Shown: positions 45,177 through 53,555 of the stretch, piece after piece
How the letters are laid out: each line of letters starts with the position of its first letter
Numbering within the stretch: the first letter of the stretch is position 1
Origin: CAYZNE01 sp964461035
GTDB taxonomy: Archaea > Nanobdellota > Nanobdellia > Woesearchaeales > CAYZNE01
DNA length: 64,000 bases
Assembly (NCBI GenBank): GCA_964461035.1
Contig: CAYWRI010000001.1
Location: 1 to 64,000, forward strand
Direction of reading: 5' to 3'
Program-made: the position numbers and the translations under genes
The notes under the pieces: generated by a model
The model's input: only the letters and a program-made list of their open reading frames with translations
Databases searched by the model: none
What the model was told of the DNA's origin: nothing

Positions 45177-46124
45177 TCATTTTTCAACATTATATAAATT
45201 TGCAATATAATCTCTTGCTTCATGAAGAATCTTTATTTGGTCTTGAGTTACAGCCACTGTCGGATGATTTTCATCAATAGATTCGTCAAATAATGCTACT
45301 GAAATTCTAAGGATGGGCTGTACTGGTTCAAAAGAATATTCAGGGGTTAACAAAAGACCTTTTTCTTTTCTTTCCCACGAACCACCCCTAAGATGATCTT
45401 GCTTTGTACCAAAATCATAAATTGATTGCATATAAAAATCATTAAGTTTTTTACCTTCAGATCCTTCAGGTTTGAGAAATTTATTAACATCTAAATTAAT
45501 ATCCAAAATAAAATAGTTGTTATTATGATCGAAAAGCAATAGTTCTGGTTTTTTAAATGGATAACTTGGTAAATTGGAATGCGCAATACCTTTAATTTCT
45601 GAAGAATGAATGGGTAATTTATTAAGAATATTTTGAAAATCTATATTAAACCACCAATTATCAACAAGACTTAAAGTTAAATCTAAATTTGAACTTTCTA
45701 TTGCTCGAAGATTATCAAAACCTTTTAGAAATTCATTTTTAGGATCTGTATCTGGAAATTGAAGAACATAATTATCTCCAATTTTTTTTATATTAAGTTG
45801 TGTTTTATCAAAGTCAGGATTTATTAATAATGTTCCAATACTCACCCTTACTTCATTTGATTTTGATAATTCTGAATCTATGTAGCCAATTAGAGATTCA
45901 ACAAATTTGTTATTTTCTTTTTTTCTTTTTGAAATATAACTAGGGGGTACAGTTTCATCAAATTTAAGAACGGGATAACTTCGTAATGCTTCATGTACTT
46001 TTTCAAGACTAGGAAAAACAATACCAACAATTCTATCTTCAAGAGAAATATTAATTATTTCTGATTCTTCCTGAAAATTTGTAGGAGTTTTTTTGAATTC
46101 TTCTGCAGGATTAAAAATTTTCAT
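45177..46124 (-). CDS. Unknown soluble protein
   Basis: A 315-aa protein of no recognised family. It is acidic, mixed alpha/beta and without signal peptide or membrane helix. The C-terminal third has beta-rich blocks ('SSEIKGIAHSNLPSYPFKKPELLLFDHNNNYFILDINLDVNKFL') and ends in a helix ('DQIKILHEARDYIANLYNVEK'). It lies on the minus strand 99 bp downstream of another unknown gene and may share its promoter. Confidence 0.7.
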   Translation of the reverse strand: MKIFNPAEEFKKTPTNFQEESEIINISLEDRIVGIVFPSLEKVHEALRSYPVLKFDETVPPSYISKRKKENNKFVESLIGYIDSELSKSNEVRVSIGTLLINPDFDKTQLNIKKIGDNYVLQFPDTDPKNEFLKGFDNLRAIESSNLDLTLSLVDNWWFNIDFQNILNKLPIHSSEIKGIAHSNLPSYPFKKPELLLFDHNNNYFILDINLDVNKFLKPEGSEGKKLNDFYMQSIYDFGTKQDHLRGGSWERKEKGLLLTPEYSFEPVQPILRISVALFDESIDENHPTVAVTQDQIKILHEARDYIANLYNVEK

Positions 46125-46223
46125 ATTGTTTGGAAGAAAATTATTATTTATAAACTTTTTTATTCAATTATCACTCTATAGAGAATAAAAATCAAAAAGA
46201 AAAAGATAAAAAATTAATTAAAA

Positions 46224-47090
46224 TCATGCTGCTATTTGATAATTATCTTTTTTATCATCATGAGTTATTTTATCTCTTATGTCTTTAATAACAGGGCCTG
46301 ATTTCTTATCAGCATATATACCAATATCTTTGTAAAGATCATGATCTTTGAAAAGACCATCTTTAGTATGTTTATTATATGCTCTTATTGAACTTAAAAA
46401 ACTTGCTTTCATTAATTTAGTCATGTCCAATTTAACGCCCTGTGCATTTACTTTAGATAATAAATCATGTGATAAATCGAGTTGGTTCTTTTGACTTCTT
46501 GAAAGTAAATCAGTATATACTGGTGAAACAAGATGACTATATGTTTTTTCCAAAACTTTGCTGTTAATGGAATGACCATACATAGAATCTAAAAATTTTT
46601 TCACAGTCATATCTTCATCTTTTGTCATAGAATCAAAAACATCTTTTAAAGCTTGTTCCCTTTGTCCATCACCAAAGCCAATATGTTCTCCATATTTATT
46701 CAAAACTAATTCTTCAAATTGTTCAGGAGTCATATGTTTTCTACCGTCTTTTAAAAGTTTATAAGCTTTAGAATCTAGTTCAGGTAAATGTTGTTGAGCA
46801 ATAGCAACGAGCATCTTATAAAGTGCATCTTTGTTTTCTGCCATGGATTTTTTATCTGCATTTTCCATTAAATTGTTTTCAGAATTCATCATGTTATTAC
46901 TGAGAGAATTATAAAACTTTCCTAAAACCCCTTTTGCCATTTCTTGAAATTTAAATGAATGTTTGCTGTCAAACATATCTACATGTTTTGATGCAACTTT
47001 GTAATCCGCACTTGGACCTCCATTAGCTCCGTAAATATCTTGTAAAATATCACTTATATCTGCAACTTCCACACCGTTTTTTTCTGTCAT
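46224..47090 (-). CDS. Unknown helical protein
   Basis: A 288-aa protein with no recognised family. It is highly charged and almost entirely helical by composition ('DSKHSFKFQEMAKGVLGKFYNSLSNNMMNSE', 'LAIAQQHLPELD'-like segments) with many Lys, Asp, Met and His. There is no signal peptide. The ATG at 47090 is preceded by AGGTGATAAAT, the same leader type as several other genes here; the GTG at 47099 falls within that leader. A 372-bp region with an inverted repeat separates it from the divergent FKBP gene. Confidence 0.7.
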   Translation of the reverse strand: MTEKNGVEVADISDILQDIYGANGGPSADYKVASKHVDMFDSKHSFKFQEMAKGVLGKFYNSLSNNMMNSENNLMENADKKSMAENKDALYKMLVAIAQQHLPELDSKAYKLLKDGRKHMTPEQFEELVLNKYGEHIGFGDGQREQALKDVFDSMTKDEDMTVKKFLDSMYGHSINSKVLEKTYSHLVSPVYTDLLSRSQKNQLDLSHDLLSKVNAQGVKLDMTKLMKASFLSSIRAYNKHTKDGLFKDHDLYKDIGIYADKKSGPVIKDIRDKITHDDKKDNYQIAA

Positions 47091-47462
47091 ATTTATCACC
47101 TATTGATTATTTTTTTTTAATTTAATAGTTTATTAAAGGAGTATACTAAAATATAATCTGTATACTTAAATCATTAATAATAGTTATTTATCACTTTATA
47201 GTAAACAATTGTTTATAAACTTTTTTGTTTTCCAATGTTTTTCAATAAATATATTTATAAATAAGTTACTATTCTAAAAACTTATATTTCTTTGATAATT
47301 TAAAATAACTAGTTTTCAAAAGAAATAAACCATAGTAATATTTAAATATTACGCTAATTTGTCATAATAATAAGATAAATTATAACAATTATGGCAATAA
47401 TTAGATAAATTGTTATAATAATAGCATAAATTAATAAATACTTAGAATAGGTTTAAAGTAAA
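47091..47462. other. Divergent intergenic region, AT-rich, with an inverted repeat
   Basis: There is no ORF. The region must hold promoters for the divergent genes at 47090 and 47463. Its right half carries a 12-bp inverted repeat (listed separately) and three spaced copies of ATAAATT at about 47376, 47406 and 47427, plus repeated CATAATAATAAG-like words. Confidence 0.5.
47379..47419. repeat. 12-bp perfect inverted repeat upstream of the FKBP gene
   Basis: ATTATAACAATT (47379-47390) and AATTGTTATAAT (47408-47419) are perfect inverted arms around a 17-nt spacer, 44 bp before the FKBP start. Position and symmetry fit an operator for a dimeric regulator; the AT-rich background lowers the significance. 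Confidence 0.5.
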
Positions 47463-48128
47463 ATGATACAAAAAAATGACTTTATAGAATTTGATTATAC
47501 TGGTAAATTCGTTGATGATAATGAATTATTTGATACAACAAAAGAAAGTGTTGCAAAAGAAAATGGACTTTATAATGAAAATAACAAAAAAACTTTTGTT
47601 CCATTAATTGTTTGTGTAGGACAAAGACAGGTTGTTCAGGGATTAGATGATGCACTTATAGGTAAAAATGTGGGAGAAGAGTTTAAAGTAACTGTAACTC
47701 CTGAAAACGGATTTGGAAAAAAGCGTTCAGAATTAATGAATCTAATGTCATTAAACACATTTAAAAAACAAGATATACGACCATTTCCAGGACTTCAAGT
47801 AAATATTGATAATCAATTTGGAGTTGTTAAAACCGTTTCTGGAGGAAGAATAATAGTTGATTTTAATCATCCATTATCAGGAAAGGATTTGTTGTATGAA
47901 GTGAAAATTCTTAAACAAATAACTGATATTAAACAAAAAATAGGGCTAACACTAAAATCATTATTTCAACTAAACGGTGATGTAACATACAACAAAGATG
48001 ATAATACTGCATCAATTAAATTAAAATTACCGCAGGTTGCAGATAAAGATGTTATTGAAAATTTGGAAACTAAATTAAAAGAAAAACTGAAAGAAATAGT
48101 TGGAGTTGAAGTAACAATACACATGTAA
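47463..48128 (+). CDS. FKBP-type peptidyl-prolyl isomerase (SlyD-like)
   Basis: A 221-aa prolyl isomerase/chaperone. The FKBP fold is split by an IF (insert-in-flap) domain as in archaeal FKBPs and SlyD: 'DFIEFDYTGKFVDDNELFDTT', 'VCVGQRQVVQGLDDALIGKNVGEEFKVTVTPENGFG', insert 'RPFPGLQVNIDNQFGVVKTVSGGRIIVDFNHPLSGKDLLYEVKI'. A C-terminal extension of about 70 residues makes it the long archaeal type. It helps fold proteins in the cytosol. It precedes ftsZ on the same strand by 88 bp. Confidence 0.93.
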   Translation: MIQKNDFIEFDYTGKFVDDNELFDTTKESVAKENGLYNENNKKTFVPLIVCVGQRQVVQGLDDALIGKNVGEEFKVTVTPENGFGKKRSELMNLMSLNTFKKQDIRPFPGLQVNIDNQFGVVKTVSGGRIIVDFNHPLSGKDLLYEVKILKQITDIKQKIGLTLKSLFQLNGDVTYNKDDNTASIKLKLPQVADKDVIENLETKLKEKLKEIVGVEVTIHM

Positions 48129-48216
48129 TGTGTGGAGTATATACTTTCATAACCAAAATTTTATAAACTTTATGTATATATTATAATTTATTTTATATTC
48201 AAATGGGGGTTGTAAT

Positions 48217-49326
48217 ATGGATTCAATCATGAACAATGCTATGAGCAGAGCAGAAGAAGATGTAAAAAGAACTAATGTTAAAGATAGGACTGCTATGGAT
48301 CGAGAACTCGAAGAACTACTAAGTCAACAAAATGCTAAAATAAAAGTAATTGGTAGTGGTGGAGCAGGAAACAATACAATTAATAGAATAAACGAAGTTG
48401 GTATTGTTGGCGCTGAAACAATTGCTGTTAATACGGATGCACAAGACTTACTTTACACGAGTGCTGATAAAAAAATACTGATAGGAAAAGATCTTACAAA
48501 AGGTTTAGGTGCAGGTTCAATGCCTAAAATAGGTGAAGAAGCTGCAAGAGAATCAGAACATGAGTTAAAAAGTGCTATTCAAGGCGCAGACATAGTTTTT
48601 ATTACTTGCGGTCTTGGTGGTGGAACAGGAACAGGTTCTTCACCAGTTGTTGCAGAAATAGCTAAAAAATCAGGCGCATTAACAGTTGGTATTGTTACAA
48701 TGCCGTTTATTATGGAAAGTCATAGAAGATATGAAAATGCTGTTATGGGACTTTCAAAATTAGAAAAGAATGTTGATACATTAATAGTTATTCCTAATGA
48801 AAAACTTTTGGAATTAGCTCCAGATTTACCATTAAAAACTGCATTCAAAGTTGCAGATGAAATTTTAACAAATGCTGTTAAAGGAATCGCTGAACTTGTT
48901 ACAAAAGCAGGACTCGTAAATCTTGATTTTGCAGATATAAAAGCAGTGATGGGTGATGGTGGAGTTGCATTGATTGGAGTTGGAGAATCAGATACAAATA
49001 ATAGGGCGGAAGAAGCAGTAACTAAAGCTGTAAACAATCCCTTACTAGATGTTGATATTGGTGGAGCAACCGGTGCGTTAATTAATGTAACTGGTGGAAA
49101 TGATATGACTCTTGCTGAAGCACAAGCTGTTGTTCAAAAAATATCTGATCAACTAGATGAAGATGCTAGAATAATTTGGGGAGCTCAAATAGATGAAGAC
49201 CTAGAAGGAATAATGAAAGTTATGCTAATAATAACAGGTGTTCAAAGCAGTCAAATAACTGGTAAAAGTGTTTCGTTAAATAAAAAAGAATATGGTTCAG
49301 ATTTAGGAATAGAATTTGTTGATTAA
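48217..49326 (+). CDS. ftsZ: Cell division protein FtsZ
   Basis: A 369-aa tubulin-fold GTPase that forms the division ring. 'VIGSGGAGNNTINRI' and the tubulin signature GGGTGTGS (residues 134-141) bind GTP; the T7 loop region 'VNLDFADIKAVMGDGGVALIGVGES' contains the catalytic Asp. A 40-residue N-terminal extension precedes the core, common in archaeal FtsZ; there is almost no C-terminal linker. The ATG at 48217 has a GGGGGTTG site. The secE start follows its stop after 1 bp. Confidence 0.97.
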   Translation: MDSIMNNAMSRAEEDVKRTNVKDRTAMDRELEELLSQQNAKIKVIGSGGAGNNTINRINEVGIVGAETIAVNTDAQDLLYTSADKKILIGKDLTKGLGAGSMPKIGEEAARESEHELKSAIQGADIVFITCGLGGGTGTGSSPVVAEIAKKSGALTVGIVTMPFIMESHRRYENAVMGLSKLEKNVDTLIVIPNEKLLELAPDLPLKTAFKVADEILTNAVKGIAELVTKAGLVNLDFADIKAVMGDGGVALIGVGESDTNNRAEEAVTKAVNNPLLDVDIGGATGALINVTGGNDMTLAEAQAVVQKISDQLDEDARIIWGAQIDEDLEGIMKVMLIITGVQSSQITGKSVSLNKKEYGSDLGIEFVD

Positions 49327-49327
49327 A

Positions 49328-49492
49328 ATGGTGAATTTAAAACAATTTATTAAAGAATGTAGACGAGTTTGGTCAATTACAAAAAAGCCAACCAATGAAG
49401 AGTATCAAGTTATAATAAAAGTTGCGGGTTTAGGAATACTTGCAATAGGACTTATAGGTTTTTTAGTATCAATAATAGGATTAGCACTATAA
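49328..49492 (+). CDS. secE: Preprotein translocase subunit SecE (Sec61 gamma)
   Basis: A 54-aa protein that begins MVNLKQFIKECRRVW and has the amphipathic helix motif 'RRVWSITKKPTNEEYQVIIKVAG' followed by one membrane helix ('GILAIGLIGFLVSIIGLAL'). This is the classical Sec61 gamma layout; SecE clamps the SecY pore. It sits between ftsZ and spt5, the standard archaeal order. Confidence 0.92.
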   Translation: MVNLKQFIKECRRVWSITKKPTNEEYQVIIKVAGLGILAIGLIGFLVSIIGLAL

Positions 49493-49506
49493 ACGATGTG
49501 ATTTTT

Positions 49507-50097
49507 ATGAGTGAAGAAGAAAGCAAAATAAATATTGAATCTGAAACGGAAAAAATAAATGAATTAAAAACTCCGTACCAGATAGCAAAAGAAAAAGAAG
49601 AAAGCGCTGCTGAAGAAGTTAGTTCTGAAGATAAAGAACATGAGAAAAACACTAAAATATTTACTCTAAGAACAACAGCAAATCGAGAAGATCAAGTAAT
49701 GGATTTTGTAACAAGCAATGCTATAAAAAAAGGTCTTGAAGTATACTCACTAATAAAACCACATGGACTGAGAGGATATATTTTTCTAGAAGCTGAAACT
49801 TTATCTGATGCAGAACAGGCAGCATATGGTGTTCCTTATGCTAGGGGAGTTCTACCAAAATCTTTAGCATATAATGAAATAGATCACATGGTTGAAACAG
49901 TTAAAAGAGAAATTAATATTCAAAAAAATGATATTGCTGAAATAATTTCGGGACCTTTCAAAAGAGAACAATGTAAAATTGCAAGAATTGATAAATCAAA
50001 AGGCGAAGTTGTTGTTGAACTTTTAGAGGCTGCTGTTCCAATACCAATAACTCTTAAACTAGATGATGTAAAAGTTATTCGAAGAGAAAAAGATTAA
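49507..50097 (+). CDS. spt5: Transcription elongation factor Spt5 (NusG homolog)
   Basis: A 196-aa factor that binds the RNA polymerase clamp with Spt4 and increases processivity. An acidic N-terminal tail of about 45 residues precedes the NGN domain ('KIFTLRTTANREDQVMDFVTSNAIKKGLEVYSLIKPHGLRGYIFLEAET'), followed by a KOW domain ('IISGPFKREQCKIARIDKSKGEVVVELLEAAVPIPITL'). I start at the ATG at 49507; the in-frame GTG at 49498 lies just upstream. The long acidic N-terminus is unusual. A T-tract follows the stop. Confidence 0.95.
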   Translation: MSEEESKINIESETEKINELKTPYQIAKEKEESAAEEVSSEDKEHEKNTKIFTLRTTANREDQVMDFVTSNAIKKGLEVYSLIKPHGLRGYIFLEAETLSDAEQAAYGVPYARGVLPKSLAYNEIDHMVETVKREINIQKNDIAEIISGPFKREQCKIARIDKSKGEVVVELLEAAVPIPITLKLDDVKVIRREKD

Positions 50098-50122
50098 TTC
50101 TTTTTTTTATTTCTTTATTTTT
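50098..50122 (+). terminator. T-rich tract after spt5
   Basis: A 9-T run followed by further T-tracts begins right at the spt5 stop codon and probably ends the ftsZ-secE-spt5 transcript. It abuts the convergent gene at 50121. Confidence 0.5.
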
Positions 50123-50381
50123 AAGATAAAAATGTTTCTTTTAATACATCAATATATGCTTTTGTGATTTTACCTTCATTATAAAAAGCATTAAATTTAA
50201 GAGTTTTATTAAATTTATTCGTATGTTCAAATGCTACTGGTTCTGGTTGATCAAAACAAGATTCTCCTCCAGGACGAACATTTCTTTTTTCACTCATATA
50301 AAAATTTTTGTTTCTAAATATGATAAATGAACCATTAAGTTGAACCAATTGAGCATTTTCAAATTTAAAAACAAATGGCAT
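50121..50381 (-). CDS. Unknown small protein
   Basis: An 86-aa beta-rich, aromatic protein ('FVFKFENAQLVQLNGSFIIFRNKNFYMSEKRNVRPGGESCFDQPEPVAFEHTNKF') with no recognised family or signal. It lies 17 bp downstream of another small unknown gene on the same strand, so the two form an operon at the left border of the RHS island. Confidence 0.6.
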   Translation of the reverse strand: MPFVFKFENAQLVQLNGSFIIFRNKNFYMSEKRNVRPGGESCFDQPEPVAFEHTNKFNKTLKFNAFYNEGKITKAYIDVLKETFLS

Positions 50382-50398
50382 GAGTATTCTATGATACG

Positions 50399-50755
50399 CT
50401 AAAATTGAATCCTTTTTTTTTGTGTCATACTAATACGGGTTGTTGCTACCCAATTAGAAACAGGGGTGATATTAATTGTATGGGTTTCCAAATAATCTTC
50501 ATAACCAGGAATCAAAGAAGCCTTATCATAATTTTTCCGAAATTCATGAGATTCAACATTATTATAAGTTCTATTTTGTAAATCAATAACTTCATCAAAA
50601 AAAGTAACTAAACCCTCCAGAATATCTGCAGATCTTCGATCTCGAGAAGACTCTATTTCTGGACGATATAATTCTAAAACTTTATTAGCATCCATTGTAA
50701 ACTCTTGAATGAGCTTTGAAATAATTTCATCAATTTTATTCGCGAATTTAGACAT
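50399..50755 (-). CDS. Unknown small helical protein
   Basis: A 118-aa, mostly helical protein ('MSKFANKIDEIISKLIQEFTMDANKVLELYRPEIESSRDRRSADILEGLVTFFDEVIDLQ') with a basic C-terminus. The family is not recognised. It heads a two-gene minus-strand operon. It is divergent from the first RHS-core gene, whose start is 79 bp away, and the region between holds the RHS promoter. Confidence 0.6.
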   Translation of the reverse strand: MSKFANKIDEIISKLIQEFTMDANKVLELYRPEIESSRDRRSADILEGLVTFFDEVIDLQNRTYNNVESHEFRKNYDKASLIPGYEDYLETHTINITPVSNWVATTRISMTQKKRIQF

Positions 50756-50810
50756 TTGTGAAAGGAATGAACAAGTTTATTTAAACTTTTCTTCATCATT
50801 AAAAAAAGAT

Positions 50811-50820
50811 TTATAAAAAC
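50811..50820 (+). promoter_or_regulatory. TATA box of RHS-core gene 1
   Basis: TTATAAAAAC lies 14-23 nt upstream of the ATG at 50834 within an AAAAAAAGATTTATAAA context that recurs before or near the other elements of this island (52024, 53500). Confidence 0.5.
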
Positions 50821-50833
50821 TTAAAATAAATTT

Positions 50834-51982
50834 ATGTTTATGAGGAAAGAAATATTTATTCTTATGATTTTTGTAGTTTCTTGCAGTAGTGTGTTTGCAT
50901 CTACAATTACTAGATATGGTTCTGATTTTACTATTGTTGAGAAGGAAATTTCATTTAAAGTAAATGATAGATTAGGTACTGAAAGATTAAGTTTTGACTA
51001 TGAGTATGTGGGTTCTGGATTTAATAATTTGCCTTATGGGCAACAATTAAAAAATAAAGATGTTAAATTAGGATTTAACAACAAAGAATTAGACGATACT
51101 GATAACTACTATTTTAATGCTCGTTATTATGATTATGACTCTGGTAAGTTTTTAGGTGTCGATCCAATTAATGATAATCCTGCTTATGCTTTTGTTTCCA
51201 ATAACCCAATGAATTATATTGATCCAAGCGGACTTATTGAAAAACAACCAATTGATACGGGTGAAATTTTTAACAGGAATGGATTAGCTTATTTCATTGA
51301 TTTGAAAGTTGATTCTATTGGAGAAGAATTCATTAATCACATGTCTGATGAAATTCTCACCATTATGAATGAAGAATACAAGTCTGAAATACCTCAGGAA
51401 AATAAACGTATCTTATATCTTGCCAAATATGTTGATGATACAATTTGGGATAGCACTAATTACGCTGAAGAGAGACAAAAATCTGGCCATTATCTTGATC
51501 CTTACTCACCAATTAAATTTTTGAATCCTTTAGGATTAGGCAACTTTTTTAGTTTAATTCATTCTATTGAAAGAGACATTGTTGAGGTAGTAAATGAAGG
51601 GGTTTGCGTTGAGAAATCTATATTAACAGTGCTGATTCTTGAAGACTTCATTGACAAGCAAGAACTATCCGATAAATATGGTGTTTACTACGAAACAGTC
51701 AGTGCTAAAACCAAGAGGTATTTTATTGACGAAAACTATGAAGAAAAGACTCTTAGAACAGAAGCGTTATTTGGTCATGCATATGTTGTGATTGAAGACT
51801 TTTCTTCAGGCAAGGAATATTTTTTGACAAAAGGGAAGATATATGACTCTTTTGAAGACTTTACAGAAGTTGTTTACATGGGAAACTATGGTCCTGTAGA
51901 TGTAAAGAATGGTCACACAATTTATTATGAAAATTCTTATGAAAGAGGAGAAAAACAATATTTACTTCAATCAGAAGAATGA
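50834..51982 (+). CDS. Miniature RHS-core secreted protein with transglutaminase/papain-like C-terminal domain
   Basis: A 382-aa protein with a signal peptide (residues about 4-23). A short RHS repeat-associated core (about 60-133) ends in the hallmark 'NYYFNARYYDYDSGKFLGVDP...AYAFVSNNPMNYIDPSG'. The C-terminal tip (134-382) begins right after the PSG. It has Cys258 in 'NEGVCVEKSILTVLIL' and His315 in 'LFGHAYVVIEDF', in the order and spacing of a transglutaminase/papain-like thiol fold. Typical RHS toxins have hundreds of YD repeats forming a shell; these are missing. A core plus variable tip suggests a polymorphic toxin or effector. No immunity gene is obvious. The core is identical in DNA to that of the gene at 52244. 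Confidence 0.75.
   Translation: MFMRKEIFILMIFVVSCSSVFASTITRYGSDFTIVEKEISFKVNDRLGTERLSFDYEYVGSGFNNLPYGQQLKNKDVKLGFNNKELDDTDNYYFNARYYDYDSGKFLGVDPINDNPAYAFVSNNPMNYIDPSGLIEKQPIDTGEIFNRNGLAYFIDLKVDSIGEEFINHMSDEILTIMNEEYKSEIPQENKRILYLAKYVDDTIWDSTNYAEERQKSGHYLDPYSPIKFLNPLGLGNFFSLIHSIERDIVEVVNEGVCVEKSILTVLILEDFIDKQELSDKYGVYYETVSAKTKRYFIDENYEEKTLRTEALFGHAYVVIEDFSSGKEYFLTKGKIYDSFEDFTEVVYMGNYGPVDVKNGHTIYYENSYERGEKQYLLQSEE
51001..51232 (+). repeat. 232-bp RHS-core repeat, copy 1
   Basis: Base-for-base identical to 52411-52642 by direct reading. The identity begins just before the core and ends exactly at the PSG codons where the two C-terminal tips diverge. The upstream 170 bp (signal peptide part) are similar but carry many substitutions. 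Confidence 0.93.
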
Positions 51983-52026
51983 TTTTTAATTAAACGAGTG
52001 ATAAATAATAGTATATAACCTATTAA

Positions 52027-52155
52027 AAAAAGATTCATAAAGAATATATTAATCACTCAAATGAACTAATTGATGAAGAGAATTTCTTAACGCTAACTTA
52101 CAGTAATAGCTTTAAATTATCTGAGCCTGGATTAGTTAGAGTACATCCAGAATAA
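52027..52155 (+). pseudogene. Orphan coding remnant, possible discarded C-terminal tip
   Basis: Between the two RHS-core genes, a frame without a start codon reads KKIHKEYINHSNELIDEENF...LSEPGLVRVHPE and stops at 52155. The last residues 'LVRVHPE' resemble the end of the second RHS protein ('LVVVYPE'). It may be the remains of a displaced tip; the match is short. Confidence 0.35.
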
Positions 52156-52218
52156 TCATTTAATAAGATAAATAATGTGAGTTAATTTTTAGAGAAACAA
52201 TAGAAAATCTGAAAAAAA

Positions 52219-52228
52219 TTTATAAAAC
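52219..52228 (+). promoter_or_regulatory. TATA box of RHS-core gene 2
   Basis: TTTATAAAAC lies 16-25 nt upstream of the ATG at 52244, closely matching the arrangement before gene 1. Confidence 0.5.
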
Positions 52229-52243
52229 GCCAAAACAAAAATT

Positions 52244-53434
52244 ATGGTTATGCGAAAAGAAATATTTATTCTTATGATTTTTGTAGTTTCTTGTAGTTCA
52301 GTATTTGCATCTACAATTACCAGATATGGTTCTGACTTTACAATTGTTGAGAATGAAATTTCATTTAAAGTAAATGATAGATTAGGTACTGAATGATTAA
52401 GTTTTGAAGATGAGTATGTGGGTTCTGGATTTAATAATTTGCCTTATGGGCAACAATTAAAAAATAAAGATGTTAAATTAGGATTTAACAACAAAGAATT
52501 AGACGATACTGATAACTACTATTTTAATGCTCGTTATTATGATTATGACTCTGGTAAGTTTTTAGGTGTCGATCCAATTAATGATAATCCTGCTTATGCT
52601 TTTGTTTCCAATAACCCAATGAATTATATTGATCCAAGCGGAATGGACAATATATTGTACATCCACGCCAACTATGAAACAACAGATCATAATGATGCAT
52701 TTGCAGATGAAACAAAAGAAAGCTATGAATCAGAAGGTCATACAGTTACAGAAATAGTTATTGAAACTTCTGAACAATTTGAACAAGCACTAGAAACTGC
52801 ATACAAACAATTTGAAAATACAGGAGAAAAATACGATTTTTTCATTTTGGGAGGACACGGAAATAAATATGAGATAAAGTTGTCTGATTATGATGTAAAT
52901 CATAACGGAAAAGAAGAGTTATCGTATTCAGATATGAAAAAATTAAATGTTGATAAAAAAGACAAATATTTCAACATGTTATCTACTAACGCAGAAGGGT
53001 GTTTACATAGTTGTTCAGGTGCAGAAACCACTATTGGAAAATCTTATGATCTAGGAACTGATGCTGGCAGTCATCCTCGACATTATCCTAATTCTAAAGC
53101 CCAAGAACTTTCTAATTTATTAAATATTCCTATCTATGCAATGATTGGTCATGGCAACATCTTATTTGATAAGAAAGCTTTAACTCCTATGAAAATTAAT
53201 TGGAATATTGTTAAAATTGAACATAAAAACTTAGAAATTATACATGGATCAATAGTTTATGAAGAAAGAATCATAGATTATTCTGATAAAACTGTAATTC
53301 AAATAATTAGAAGCATGTATTTCTTGGACGAACAGATTGCTCAAAAAATTAACGACATAATTACGGGTGCAAAGAAAATAAGTGAAAAAAAACGTGTTAT
53401 TAATCCAAACTTGGTCGTTGTTTATCCAGAATAA
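52244..53434 (+). pseudogene. Miniature RHS-core protein with caspase-like (clan CD) C-terminal domain, interrupted by an in-frame TGA
   Basis: The start (ATG at 52244) and signal peptide match gene 1, but codon 51 is TGA (52394-52396) where gene 1 has AGA. The same frame then continues to 53434: identical RHS core, then an unrelated tip. The tip has a beta-strand/helix order and dyad typical of clan CD cysteine peptidases (caspase/C80/DUF4347-like): strand 'NILYIHANYE', then 'YDFFILGGHGN' (His) and 'AEGCLHSCSG' (Cys), then 'AQELSNLLNIPIYAMIGHGN'. The tip reading frame is intact, so the nonsense change is recent, a sequencing error, or the tip is expressed from an internal GTG (52418) without its signal. 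Confidence 0.75.
52411..52642 (+). repeat. 232-bp RHS-core repeat, copy 2
   Basis: The second copy of the identical RHS-core block (see 51001-51232), at a distance of 1410 bp. Confidence 0.93.
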
Positions 53435-53508
53435 AAAAATTAATTATATTATGGAATCCCAAAAGTATTAAACTATTTATATCTATATTTTAAATAGATT
53501 AAAAAAGA

Positions 53509-53516
53509 TTTATAAA
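53509..53516 (+). promoter_or_regulatory. TATA box for tRNA-Lys
   Basis: TTTATAAA lies about 40-47 nt upstream of the tRNA-Lys 5' end, consistent with a short 5' leader removed by RNase P. The surrounding AAAAAAGATTTATAAAGAATATATTAAT is nearly repeated at about 52024-52052. Confidence 0.5.
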
Positions 53517-53555
53517 GAATATATTAATTCTTAAGAAGATAAAGACTTACTATGC

